A DNA stretch of 34,055 nt from an uncultured Muribaculaceae bacterium (GCA_944320595.1 CALUIB010000027.1:1-34055); one strand, 5' to 3'. Counted from the first letter of the stretch, positions 1 to 8,564 are shown. Translations and numbers: made by a program. Notes: a model not told the origin generated them from the sequence alone.

Positions 1-106
1 AGAAAAAACCTTTGTAATTAACTAAAAATAAATCAATTGTAAACTCTTAACAGTCCTTTAACGGGACACTAGTGATGCAGATTAATTACGTCAACGGTTC
101 TATATA

Positions 107-490
107 CTAATCAGGAATCAAGGTTTCTATGAAATAATCGGTGGCTGCGAGAAGGTCAACAAGGTTATTTTTCACCACATCAAACACTATGTCGCCATCA
201 ATGTCGAAATATCCATGTGCTATGTGATTTCGCATTCCTATCACATCTGCCCATGGAATTTCGGGGCGTTCCACAGCCAACAATTTCGATTCAGTGATGT
301 CATCGATTTTCTTTATGCCCTCACCAATGGCCTCGATAAGCATACAACTTGCAGCAAGGATTTTCATTCCATCGGGTGAGGCGTAATAATCGTCGGGCGA
401 GCCAATGTCGGCATTCCATTCGCGCAGTTGCATTATGGCTGCCCTTATTTGCCTGAAAATGCTATATATACGGTGGTTACTGAATGACAT
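107..490 (-). CDS. hepT: HepT-like ribonuclease toxin (DUF86/HEPN)
   Basis: This 127-residue protein has the size and helical character of the HEPN/HepT family. The HEPN RNase signature R-x4-H-x-Y is visible as R87, H92 and Y94 in RNHIAHGY. HepT toxins cleave RNA, and in known pairs are inactivated by AMPylation, on the tyrosine of this motif, by the partner MntA. The gene lies downstream of and overlaps by 14 bases the nucleotidyltransferase gene, the usual antitoxin-first order, so translation is probably coupled. It is read from the promoter upstream of that gene. The motif is intact, so an active toxin is expected, but activity is inferred. It ends about 100 bases from the window edge, so a further gene of the module cannot be excluded. 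Confidence 0.88.
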   Translation of the reverse strand: MSFSNHRIYSIFRQIRAAIMQLREWNADIGSPDDYYASPDGMKILAASCMLIEAIGEGIKKIDDITESKLLAVERPEIPWADVIGMRNHIAHGYFDIDGDIVFDVVKNNLVDLLAATDYFIETLIPD

Positions 491-773
491 AGATACTGTC
501 TTTTTCTATTTCTTCAAGTAAAAATGGATTGATGTGGCGGTGCAACCTAACTACATCTACCGGACACTGCAACAGGTTTTCCAAGAAACGCTTCAGCCGC
601 GCCACCAAGTACGCCTTAGGCTCCATATCGACACACACGTCAACATCGCTTCCAGCACGGTGCTCGCCTCGCGATACCGAACCAAACAGCCGCAACGATT
701 TTATTCCAAACATCGACCGTAGCTCATCGGCATGCGTCTGTATCAGCGATATATATTCTTCCCTCGTATTCAT
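477..773 (-). CDS. mntA: MntA-like minimal nucleotidyltransferase antitoxin
   Basis: A 98-residue minimal nucleotidyltransferase. The catalytic GS-x10-DxD motif is present: G31-S32 in LFGSVSRG, then D43 and D45 in SDVDV. Family members of this size transfer AMP to the HepT toxin and so neutralise it. The open frame extends upstream to 824, but a consensus promoter at 797-827 overlaps that extension. The ATG at 773 (MNTREEYI) gives the family's usual length, so it is chosen. The 3' end overlaps the HepT gene by 14 bases. The pair is best read as a HepT/MntA type VII toxin-antitoxin system, which is often found in accessory DNA and sometimes linked to phage defence. Confidence 0.87.
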   Translation of the reverse strand: MNTREEYISLIQTHADELRSMFGIKSLRLFGSVSRGEHRAGSDVDVCVDMEPKAYLVARLKRFLENLLQCPVDVVRLHRHINPFLLEEIEKDSIYVIQ

Positions 774-796
774 ACCACCACGTAGTATTGCTGCAA

Positions 797-827
797 CAAA
801 AATAACAACTTCACAGCAAGCCACAAA
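797..827 (-). promoter_or_regulatory. Promoter of the mntA-hepT operon
   Basis: On the minus strand TTTG (824-827) and TATTTTTG (797-804) are separated by 19 bases, matching the Bacteroidota -33/-7 consensus. Transcription should begin near 791, just upstream of the ATG at 773, and this argues against the longer start at 824. Confidence 0.75.
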
Positions 828-853
828 ATAAACCGCAATTTTTTGCTAAGACA

Positions 854-1079
854 GGCTGCGCCTCGGCAATGAAAAAAATCAGCAAGCTGTTTTTGCATTG
901 CGCTCGACTTGCACTATCTTTCCATAACATAAGCTGCGCCTCGGCAGTGCAAAAAATCAGCAAGCTGTTTTTGCATTGCGCTCGACTTGCACTATCTTTC
1001 CATAACATAGGCTGCGCCTCGGCAGTGCAAAAAATCAGCAAGCTGTTTTTTGCATTGCGCTCGACTTGCACTATCTTTG
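854..1079 (+). repeat. Three-unit tandem repeat of promoter-bearing palindromic element
   Basis: Three near-identical units of 78-79 bases start at about 854, 932 and 1011. Each runs GCTGCGCCTCGGC, then an A-run, CAGCAAGCTG, a T-run, then TTTGCATTGCGCTCGACTTG and CACTATCTTT. The centre is a hairpin of terminator type. Each unit has TTTG at -33 and a TATCTTT box 19 bases later (TTTG at 892, 970 and 1049). Units 1 and 2 read TATCTTTC, while only unit 3 keeps TATCTTTG. Related single copies occur at 11522-11595 (inverted) and 28999-29051. Translating the array gives only repetitive nonsense frames, so it is treated as non-coding. Confidence 0.9.
1049..1079 (+). promoter_or_regulatory. Repeat-borne promoter for the PEP-binding protein gene
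   Basis: TTTG (1049-1052) and TATCTTTG (1072-1079) are spaced 19 bases apart, a perfect Bacteroidota promoter. It lies in the last unit of the tandem array, 28 bases before the ATG at 1108. Confidence 0.82.
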
Positions 1080-1107
1080 TAAATGCAAAAAATCGTAACA
1101 GGACAAG

Positions 1108-4100
1108 ATGAACGAAGCCAGTTTAAGCCAGCTTTACTTGAAGGACACGGCGTTCCAAAACTTGATGCAAAAACGCGTGTTCAACGTGCTGCTCATCGCC
1201 TCGCCCTACGATGCGTTCATGATAGAGGAAGACGGACGGGTGGAGGAGCAGCTGTTTTTTGAATATGCCGCGCTCAACTTGAGTTCGCCGCCGCGTGTCA
1301 CACAGGCTCGCAACTATGCGGCAGCAATGGAGAAACTTGCCGAAAAGCATTTCGACTTGGTTATAGCCATACCCAACGTTGACATCAGCGAAACTTTCGT
1401 GAATGCCAAAATCATAAAGGGGCTGTACCCCGACGTGCCTTTTGTGGTGCTAACGCCGTTTTCGCGCGAAGTGTCGCGGCGGCTTGCCAACGAGGACTTC
1501 AGCGGTGTGGATTACGTGTTCAGCTGGCTCGGAAACGTGGATTTGTTGCTTGCCATAGTGAAATTGCTCGAAGACAAGCTTAATGCCGACAACGACGTGA
1601 ACGTGGTGGGCGTGCAGATGATTTTGCTCGTGGAGGATTCCATCAGGTTCTTATCGACGATATTGCCCACGCTTTACAAGTTCCTGCTGCGCCAGTCGCT
1701 GATATTCTCTACCGAGGCTCTCAATGAGCATGAGCAGATGATGCGTATGCGCGGGCGGCCAAAGATTATGGTCGCACGTGACTATGAGGAGGCGATGCAG
1801 TTGTATGAGAAGTATCAAAAAAACATACTTGGCGTGGTGTCGGACATCTCGTTCAAGCATGGCGGCGTGAAGGACCAGCACGCCGGGCTGGAATTTGCCC
1901 GCGAGCTGAAACGGCGCGACCCGTTCCTGCCCATAATCATGGAGTCGAGCGAGGCGGCTAACGAGGCTGCCGCCCACGAAATGGGGTGCGCATTCATCAA
2001 CAAGAACTCAAAACAGCTGCCCACCGAACTGGGCAACGCGCTGCGCAAATACTTCGGGTTTGGCGACTTCATAATACGCGACCCCGAGACGGGAAAGGAG
2101 ATATTGCGCATCAAGGACTTGAAAGACTTGCAAAAGCACATTTTCGACATCCCAGACCAGTCGCTCCTGTACCATGCCAGCTACAACGATATTTCGCGGT
2201 GGCTCTACAGCCGCGCCATGTTCCCCATCGCCGAGGTGGTGAAGATGCACCGTTTCAAGGACATAAGCGAGGCGCCAGCCGTGAGGCAATTGTTCTTCGA
2301 CCTTATAGTGAAGTACCGCAAGATGAAGAACCGCGGCGTGGTGGCGGTGTTCCACAAGGAACGGTTCGACCACTACTCCAATTTCGCCCGCATAGGCGAA
2401 GGCTCGCTTGGCGGCAAGGGGCGTGGCCTGGCATTCATCGACTCGATAATCAAGAAAAGCCCGCAGTTCGACAACCTCGACGGCGTTGGCGTGTCGATAC
2501 CGCGCACGGTGGTGCTGTGCACCGATGTCTTCGACGAGTTCATGGAGAACAATAATTTGTACCCCATAGCCTTGTCCGACCTGCCCGACGAGGAGATACT
2601 GCATGCCTTTATCGAGGCAAAGTTGCCGCAGTGGCTAAAGGACGACTTCACGGCCCTGTTTGAGGTGGTTGACAAGCCACTTGCCATACGCAGTTCAAGC
2701 CTGCTCGAAGACAGTCACTACCAGCCGTTTGCAGGCATCTACTCGACCTACATGATACCGCATTTCGACGACAAGGACGAGATGATGCGCCAGTTGCTCG
2801 CGGCTGTGAAGAGTGTGTATGCCTCGGTGTTCTATGCCGACAGCAAGGCATATATGGCGGCCACCCGCAATGTTATAGACCAGGAGAAGATGGCTGTCAT
2901 CATTCAGGAAGTGGTGGGGCGGCAGTATGGCGACATTTATTACCCGTCGTTTGCCGGGGTTGGACGTTCACTCAATTATTATCCCATCAACGACGAGCAG
3001 CCCGAAGACGGAGTAGCCGAGGTTGCCGTGGGGCTGGGCAAGTATATCGTCGATGGCGGCTTGTCGCTGCGCTTTTCGCCGCGCCACCCCGACAAGGTGC
3101 TACAAACCAGCATGCTCGACCTGGCCTTGCGCGATACGCAGACGCGCTTTTACGCCCTCGACATGAAAAGCGGCTCCACGAGCAACTTCAGCGTGGACGA
3201 CGGATTCAACATTCGCAAGATGCGCATACAGGATGCCGCCGCCAACGGCTCGCTGCGCTATATGGTATCGACCTACGACGTGAACGACGGTGTGCTGCGC
3301 GACCACGACTCGGGCACAGGCCGCCGGGTGGTGACATTTGCCAATGTGCTGCAACACGGGGCATTCCCTCTGGCTCGTGCCATCGACCTGATGCTAACCG
3401 AGGGGCAAAAGGCCATGGGCAGGCCTGTGGAGATAGAATTTGCCGGAATGATAGGGAAAGACGAGAGTATGCCGCTTGCCAACGAAAAGGGGCAGATATA
3501 CTGGTTGCAGATACGCCCCATTGTTGACCGCAAGGAGATGCTCGACGAGAAAATAATGGACACAGCCGACGAAAACCTCATCTTAAAGAGCCTCACTGCA
3601 TTAGGCCACGGAATGACCGACAATGTGCAGTCGATTGTGATGGTAAAGGAGGAGGAGTTCTCGATGTTCAACAATTCGCTCATAGCCCGAGAAGTGGAAA
3701 AGATAAACCGCGGCTTTGTGGAACGCGACGAGGGGTATATACTCATAGGCCCGGGGCGGTGGGGGTCGAGCGACCCTGCACTGGGCATTCCCGTGAAGTG
3801 GCCCCACATCTCGGCGGCAAAGCTGATAGTGGAAACATCGATGGCCGGGAACCGCATAGAGCCGAGCCAGGGCACACACTTTTTCCAGAACCTCACCTCG
3901 TTTGGAGTGGGATACTTCACCGTGGGTGCGCCGGGCGACGGCAGCGTGTGGGACAAGGCATACCTTGACTCGCTTGAACCGGTGTCGGAAACACGTTTCG
4001 TGAAGGTGCTGCGTTTCGACGAGCGGCTAACTGTGGCCATCAACGGGCGCAAGAGCATAGGCATAGTGCTGAAACCCGGTGTCGAGGCTGCCATACAGTG

Positions 4101-4152
4101 CAACGACGGCACTCCCGACAACGGCGGCGACATATACGACACCAACCAGTAA
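1108..4152 (+). CDS. Receiver-like/PEP-synthase-type ATP-grasp fusion protein
   Basis: A 1014-residue multidomain protein. Residues about 25-155 resemble a degenerate receiver fold (VLLIASPYDAF, LVIAIPNVD). Residues 171-305 look like a fuller receiver, with LLVEDS (D177), VSDIS (D246, candidate phospho-acceptor) and a conserved-type lysine in FINKNS. From about 425 to 800 it has the PPDK/PEP-synthase ATP-binding domain: GSLGGKGRGLAF, LAIRSSSLLED, and the closing WLQIRPIV. About 200 further residues follow (ILIGPGRWGSSDP). The swivelling phosphohistidine domain and the PEP/pyruvate TIM barrel of true PEP synthase are not recognisable, so full PEP synthesis is unlikely. The family is common in Bacteroidota, but its substrate is not known to me. 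It is transcribed from the repeat-borne promoter and followed after 41 bases by the coiled-coil gene, probably in one operon. Confidence 0.8.
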   Translation: MNEASLSQLYLKDTAFQNLMQKRVFNVLLIASPYDAFMIEEDGRVEEQLFFEYAALNLSSPPRVTQARNYAAAMEKLAEKHFDLVIAIPNVDISETFVNAKIIKGLYPDVPFVVLTPFSREVSRRLANEDFSGVDYVFSWLGNVDLLLAIVKLLEDKLNADNDVNVVGVQMILLVEDSIRFLSTILPTLYKFLLRQSLIFSTEALNEHEQMMRMRGRPKIMVARDYEEAMQLYEKYQKNILGVVSDISFKHGGVKDQHAGLEFARELKRRDPFLPIIMESSEAANEAAAHEMGCAFINKNSKQLPTELGNALRKYFGFGDFIIRDPETGKEILRIKDLKDLQKHIFDIPDQSLLYHASYNDISRWLYSRAMFPIAEVVKMHRFKDISEAPAVRQLFFDLIVKYRKMKNRGVVAVFHKERFDHYSNFARIGEGSLGGKGRGLAFIDSIIKKSPQFDNLDGVGVSIPRTVVLCTDVFDEFMENNNLYPIALSDLPDEEILHAFIEAKLPQWLKDDFTALFEVVDKPLAIRSSSLLEDSHYQPFAGIYSTYMIPHFDDKDEMMRQLLAAVKSVYASVFYADSKAYMAATRNVIDQEKMAVIIQEVVGRQYGDIYYPSFAGVGRSLNYYPINDEQPEDGVAEVAVGLGKYIVDGGLSLRFSPRHPDKVLQTSMLDLALRDTQTRFYALDMKSGSTSNFSVDDGFNIRKMRIQDAAANGSLRYMVSTYDVNDGVLRDHDSGTGRRVVTFANVLQHGAFPLARAIDLMLTEGQKAMGRPVEIEFAGMIGKDESMPLANEKGQIYWLQIRPIVDRKEMLDEKIMDTADENLILKSLTALGHGMTDNVQSIVMVKEEEFSMFNNSLIAREVEKINRGFVERDEGYILIGPGRWGSSDPALGIPVKWPHISAAKLIVETSMAGNRIEPSQGTHFFQNLTSFGVGYFTVGAPGDGSVWDKAYLDSLEPVSETRFVKVLRFDERLTVAINGRKSIGIVLKPGVEAAIQCNDGTPDNGGDIYDTNQ

Positions 4153-4193
4153 TAATTCCCCACATTCACTAATAATATATTAACAACGACGAT

Positions 4194-6311
4194 ATGGCAT
4201 TTTTTAAGAAGTTGAAAGCGGTTTTCGGCTTTGGCGACGAAGACAGCGACGAGGAACTTAACGAAAAGTTCCTGCCCTACGAGGCTCAACATCGCACGCC
4301 ATATATCAACCCTTTTAAAAAGGAAGAAGCTACTAACAAGACAATGGAAGAAAACATCAAGCAAGGAGAAGAACAAACTGACGCAGCAACGACTACGACG
4401 GCGGCACCGCGCACGGCGAATTACGAACTCGAAGAGCTGCCCATGGAGATGTATAACGGGGTGCTGGCTATAATCAATTCGACCATACCCACATTCGTCA
4501 GGGAATGCCTCGACGTGGAGGCCGAGAAACGGGCCATCGCCAAGGCCCTGGGGCCGCATATCAAGAATGCGATGCTGAAAGCCTGCCGCCAAATAGAGGA
4601 AGACGCTCGCAGCTATTGGGATGCCGAACGCGCCGATATGGCCAACCGCATAGAGCAGGCCGAAGCCCGCGGCAAGGAGGCAATAGAAAGTGCCAAGCTT
4701 GCGCAAACCAAGGCCGCATCGGCCGAGGCACAGCGCAAGGCCGTGTCGGAACGCTGCCATTCGCTCGAAAACCGCGTGGCCGAACTCGAAGCTGAGTGCG
4801 AGCAGTTCAGCCTCGAAAACAAGAGCCTTGTGAATAAAATAAAGGTGGCACAAGTACACGCCGACGATGCCGCCCACTACCGCGAGGAGGCCGAGGAACT
4901 GCGCCGCCAGATTGCCGAATTGAAGGAAAAGCCCACAGCCGAAAGCCTGGCCGAGGTAGAGGCCAAATGGAGCGGAGAGGTGGCAAAGCTGCAACAAGAG
5001 ATAGCCACCAAGGATGCCGACATCGACGCATTGGCCAAGAAAGCCGAAGAAACGGCATCGCAGCTTGCCTCGACGCGCGAGGAACTTAACGAGGCACTTG
5101 CCACACTCGACATTGCCAACGAGGTGCAGGAGCAGGTTGACAAACTTAGCGACCAGCTCAAGGCTCGTGATGCCAAAATAGCCGCAATGCGCGAACAATG
5201 GGACAAGAAGGAGGCCGAGGCTGCCCGCAGCTACAACGAGGTGAACAACGCCAACCTTGACTTGAAATTGCAATACGACCTGCTGAAGGCCGAGGCCCAA
5301 AAGTTGCGCGACACCCTGGCCGATGCAGAGAAAGACAAGGAGGATGCCATAGCCGACCTGCAACAGCACTTGATAAAGGCCGAAAAGGACAACGAGATGC
5401 TGAAGAACCGCATTGAGTCACTGAAAGAGGAGGCCGAAAATGCCAAGAAACAATCGGTTGAAAACGACTCGGCTCGCGAAGAACGTGCCGAGGACATGAA
5501 AAAGCAGCTCGAAGCGGCAGCCATGCTCATAGAACGCCGTGACGCTACCATAAAGCAGCTTACCGATAAGGTGAACGCAATGGAGGGGGAAATATCGTAT
5601 GCCCGCGTATCGGACAGCGAAAACCGCTTGAAAATAAAGCAGCTCACTGCCGAATTGGAGAAAGAACGCAGCCGCTCGAAAGACGCGGCCGAAATAGCAG
5701 CCGAGGAACAACCTGCCGAGGAAAAGCAGCCTGTGGCCGAACCAACAGCACCCAAAAAGAGGACGACACGGAAAACGGCGAAAAAGGACAAGACCGAGGA
5801 ATTGCCGAGCAACAACGATGTGGCCATGCCTGAACCCGAATTGCAGGAAGCTATCGACCACGTGTTTAATATAAGCATTGATTCCGCCACCCCTCGTGAG
5901 GAACCGACAACCAATGTCGCCGATGAAGTGGAGGAGATGCGCGTTGTGGCCGAAATCCCTGCCGCATACGAGCCTGTAGCCGAAGGCGAATCTGCCGATG
6001 AACCGCAATCAGCTCCGCAAGCCGTGGAATTGCCCATCGACAACACAGTGAAACCGCCAGTAGAACCTATCGATGCCGAACCGGCAACCGCACTACCCGG
6101 CGACGAAATCGACACTACGTTCACAGTTGCCGATAGCGACACAGCCGACCTTGACGACGACATAGAATGGCTTATGCCCACAGCAAGCGAGACTCTTGCC
6201 GACGAACCAGAACCTTCGTTGCCCGAAGGAGGAGACTTTGTGCTATACAAGAAAGAAGAAAAGCCCGAGAAGGAGGAAGAACCCAAGCAACAGCAGATGT
6301 CGCTCTTTTGA
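4194..6311 (+). CDS. Long coiled-coil protein with C-terminal QMSLF motif
   Basis: A 705-residue protein without signal peptide or membrane segment. Residues 1-80 are a charged N-terminal leader (MAFFKKLKAVFGFGDED). Residues about 80-140 may be a small helical domain (LPMEMYNGVLAIINSTIPTF). From about 145 to 520 there is a near-continuous Ala/Glu/Lys-rich coiled coil. From about 520 onward the protein is acidic, proline-rich and probably disordered. The last five residues are QMSLF, resembling the bacterial beta-sliding-clamp binding consensus QL(S/D)LF and the QMSLL-type motif of MutS. The upstream neighbour is the receiver/ATP-grasp protein, 41 bases away, so they may work together. I do not recognise a named family. 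A scaffold or chromosome-associated role is speculation based on the C-terminal motif. Confidence 0.8.
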   Translation: MAFFKKLKAVFGFGDEDSDEELNEKFLPYEAQHRTPYINPFKKEEATNKTMEENIKQGEEQTDAATTTTAAPRTANYELEELPMEMYNGVLAIINSTIPTFVRECLDVEAEKRAIAKALGPHIKNAMLKACRQIEEDARSYWDAERADMANRIEQAEARGKEAIESAKLAQTKAASAEAQRKAVSERCHSLENRVAELEAECEQFSLENKSLVNKIKVAQVHADDAAHYREEAEELRRQIAELKEKPTAESLAEVEAKWSGEVAKLQQEIATKDADIDALAKKAEETASQLASTREELNEALATLDIANEVQEQVDKLSDQLKARDAKIAAMREQWDKKEAEAARSYNEVNNANLDLKLQYDLLKAEAQKLRDTLADAEKDKEDAIADLQQHLIKAEKDNEMLKNRIESLKEEAENAKKQSVENDSAREERAEDMKKQLEAAAMLIERRDATIKQLTDKVNAMEGEISYARVSDSENRLKIKQLTAELEKERSRSKDAAEIAAEEQPAEEKQPVAEPTAPKKRTTRKTAKKDKTEELPSNNDVAMPEPELQEAIDHVFNISIDSATPREEPTTNVADEVEEMRVVAEIPAAYEPVAEGESADEPQSAPQAVELPIDNTVKPPVEPIDAEPATALPGDEIDTTFTVADSDTADLDDDIEWLMPTASETLADEPEPSLPEGGDFVLYKKEEKPEKEEEPKQQQMSLF

Positions 6312-6317
6312 CGGCCA

Positions 6318-6395
6318 TAAAAAAGGTTTAAACGCACCAATGTTTCCCAACAGCGGTGCGTTTAAAACCTTAAAAATCTAATCCTATGAAAAAAC
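6318..6395 (-). ncRNA. Candidate small RNA between coiled-coil and TPR genes
   Basis: A consensus promoter on the minus strand (6402-6433) is followed about 25 bases from the expected start by a strong hairpin with a U-run on the same strand (6320-6372). No ATG-initiated frame lies between promoter and terminator. The predicted transcript is roughly 75-80 nt. The hairpin has no T-run on the plus strand, which suggests it serves the minus-strand transcript rather than the upstream gene. Its end lies just outside, and convergent with, the coiled-coil gene. The start site is an estimate and expression is unproven. Confidence 0.45.
6320..6372 (-). terminator. Rho-independent terminator (minus strand)
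   Basis: GGTTTAAACGCACC (6326-6339) pairs with GGTGCGTTTAAAACC (6356-6370) with one bulged base. On the minus strand the stem is followed by six T (A-run at 6320-6325). The plus strand lacks a T-run after the stem. Confidence 0.7.
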
Positions 6396-6401
6396 TTCCT
6401 C

Positions 6402-6433
6402 AAAGATAGGACTATTTTATGCCTTCTCCAAAA
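6402..6433 (-). promoter_or_regulatory. Orphan minus-strand promoter
   Basis: On the minus strand TTTG (6430-6433) and TATCTTTG (6402-6409) are separated by 20 bases, matching the consensus exactly. No minus-strand gene follows; it points at the terminator at 6320-6372. Confidence 0.6.
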
Positions 6434-6515
6434 ATGGCAGCCAAAAAGAACCGTAAATTTACCTAATAGAGATTAATTTGTTAATGCAGAAGTAAAAAAC
6501 ATATCAAGCAAGGCA

Positions 6516-8552
6516 ATGAAACACTTTATATTAACGATGTTGGCTTTTATTATGGCCTCCGTGGCTGTGGCGCAGACGCAGCAGGGTATAGTAAAGACCA
6601 AGGGGAGGCTTAACGGCAACGGGTCGGTGACACCGGGGCTGATGCTGCAAGGTGCCACCGTGAAGGTGAAGGGGCGCACAGTCGTAGTCAGCAATGCGCA
6701 GGGTGCATTCTCGTTCCCGGTACCTGGCGACAGGTATTCGATAGAGTCCGTAAAGAAGAATGGCTATCAGCTCGTTGACCCCGATGCCACCTCGCGGCAA
6801 TACTCCTATTCGGCAAACCCACTGATGATAGTAATGGAAACGCCTGACGACCGTGCCGACGAGGAGCTTGCCAACGAACGGAAGATACGCCGCAGCCTTC
6901 AACGGCAACTCATTGCGAAGGAGGACGAAATAGAGCAGCTGCGCGAGGAGAACCGCATCTCCCAAGAGGAGTACCGCTCCCGGCTACAGGAACTGTATGC
7001 CCGGCAGGAAACCAGTGAAAAGCTGATAAGCAAGATGGTGGAATATTATTCCCAAATCGACTATGACCAAATCGACGAATTCAACCGCCGCATAAGCTCG
7101 TATATCCTCAACGGCGAACTCACCCGTGCCGACTCCATGCTTGCCACAAAGGGCGACATCAACAGCCGCGTGGCGGCTCTGCGCCAGCACCAAAAAGCCA
7201 ATGCCGAGGAGCAGGCTGAACTTGACCGCCGCCAACAGGCATTGTCGCAAAGCCGCGCGTATGCGGCTCGTGAGGTCGAAGACCTGGCCCAGGACTGCCA
7301 CCACAAGTATGAAATAATGAAGATGCAGTACCGCAACGACTCGGCTGCATACTACATAAAGCTGCGGGCCTCGCTCGACACGGCCAACGTGGAATGGCAG
7401 ATTGATGCCGCAGATTACCTCACCACATACCTCGCCGATTATGACCACGCCTTGCAGATATACCAGAACTCGTCACACATTGCCGCAACCCAAGGTGACG
7501 ACAGCGGCAAGGCCATGTGCATGGATGGCATGGGCCACGTGTGGTACTTGCGCGGCAATTACAAAAAAGCTTTTGAATATTGCCAAAAGTCCTTGGACAT
7601 ACGTAAAAGGTTTTTGGGCGAGACACATATAGAGGTAGCCGGCAGCATAGCTCACATAGGGTTAATATACGACCGCATCGGCGACTATGCTCGTGCAGTG
7701 GAATGTTGCAGCCAAGCACTCGACATGACTGTGACCCTGCTCGGGACAAACAGTGCCACCACGGCCACAATGCTTGGGAACCTTGGCGTGGTGTATGAGA
7801 GCCAAGGCGAATATGACAAGGCCATAGACTGCTTAAACAAGGAACTTGAAATCGAGAAAACCTTAGGTGGAGAAACTTCCGTAGCTGTGGCTAATTGCTA
7901 TAACAATATAGGCGTGGCGCAATCGGCTTGCGGCAATTATGATGAAGCCGTTGACGCTTATCGGAAAGCCTTAGCTATACTGACGACAGTTTACGGGCTC
8001 AACCACCCTGGTGTTTCGACTAATTATAACAACATGGGCGTCGCGCTGGCCCGGAACGGGGAATATGAGGCCGCACTGGAGTATTTTTTAAAGGCACTTG
8101 AAATATCAAAAGCCTATTTTGGTGAAAATCACCCGACCATTGCCACACGGTTGAGCAATATAGGGGGCATATATTATTTCCAAGGCCGGTTTGATGATGC
8201 ATTGGAATGCTATGAGAAGTCGCTTGAAATCAATACCCGTTTGTTGGGAGACAAGCACCCCGACGTGGCCGAGGGATGCGCCAATATGGCTTCGGTCTAT
8301 GAGGCCGAAGGGGATTTTGACATGGCATTGGCATATTACGACATGGCTTACCTCATATACTGCGACATTTGGGGCGAAAAACATCCCGCTGCGGCGAGGT
8401 GCCTTGTGGATAAGGGCGAAGTATATTACTCGCAAGGGAATTACGGCTTGGCGCGGAAATGTGCCAAAACTGCACTGAAGAACATCGATGATAATAAAGA
8501 TAAGGAGATCGTGGCCGATGCAAATGACTTGCTTGAAAAAACGGCCAACTAA
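6516..8552 (+). CDS. Secreted TPR protein with N-terminal beta-sandwich domain
   Basis: A 678-residue protein. Residues 1-20 form a signal peptide (hydrophobic core, cleavage near VAVAQ), so the mature protein should be outside the inner membrane, probably periplasmic. Residues about 38-110 resemble a carboxypeptidase-regulatory-like beta sandwich (GATVKVKGRTVVVSNAQGAF). Residues 112-260 are highly charged and helical with coiled-coil segments. Residues about 331-660 contain seven to eight kinesin-light-chain-type TPRs with a 42-residue period, each with a phrase such as NNIGVAQSACGNYDEAV and LGEKHP-like turns. TPR arrays bind peptides or proteins. The TIR protein gene follows after 12 bases, so the two are almost certainly cotranscribed. 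No strong consensus promoter is visible upstream; a weak TTAATTTG box lies near 6474. Confidence 0.85.
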   Translation: MKHFILTMLAFIMASVAVAQTQQGIVKTKGRLNGNGSVTPGLMLQGATVKVKGRTVVVSNAQGAFSFPVPGDRYSIESVKKNGYQLVDPDATSRQYSYSANPLMIVMETPDDRADEELANERKIRRSLQRQLIAKEDEIEQLREENRISQEEYRSRLQELYARQETSEKLISKMVEYYSQIDYDQIDEFNRRISSYILNGELTRADSMLATKGDINSRVAALRQHQKANAEEQAELDRRQQALSQSRAYAAREVEDLAQDCHHKYEIMKMQYRNDSAAYYIKLRASLDTANVEWQIDAADYLTTYLADYDHALQIYQNSSHIAATQGDDSGKAMCMDGMGHVWYLRGNYKKAFEYCQKSLDIRKRFLGETHIEVAGSIAHIGLIYDRIGDYARAVECCSQALDMTVTLLGTNSATTATMLGNLGVVYESQGEYDKAIDCLNKELEIEKTLGGETSVAVANCYNNIGVAQSACGNYDEAVDAYRKALAILTTVYGLNHPGVSTNYNNMGVALARNGEYEAALEYFLKALEISKAYFGENHPTIATRLSNIGGIYYFQGRFDDALECYEKSLEINTRLLGDKHPDVAEGCANMASVYEAEGDFDMALAYYDMAYLIYCDIWGEKHPAAARCLVDKGEVYYSQGNYGLARKCAKTALKNIDDNKDKEIVADANDLLEKTAN

Positions 8553-8564
8553 AAGAGAAAATTC

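Noticed and set aside
1-106. Possible insertion sequence end at the left edge (ACGGGACACTAGTG region)
   Set aside because: It reminded me of transposon ends, but no matching inverted end or transposase is in the window; cannot be supported.
811-1071. Repetitive minus-strand peptide (SRAQCKNSLLIF units)
   Set aside because: It is only the translation of the tandem promoter-bearing repeat.
854-1079. CRISPR array
   Set aside because: Only three units, with no unique spacers between them; the whole unit is repeated.
3273-5369. Long minus-strand frame (698 codons) spanning the end of the ATP-grasp gene and the coiled-coil gene
   Set aside because: It lies antisense to two well-supported genes and crosses their junction; the protein is Leu/Gly/His-rich without domain motifs, as expected from the reverse of Glu/Ala/Lys-rich coding DNA.
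5231-6340. Minus-strand frame (369 codons), Ser/Ala/Phe-rich
   Set aside because: Antisense of the coiled-coil gene; composition is the mirror of Glu/Ala codons and no start signal or family motif is seen.
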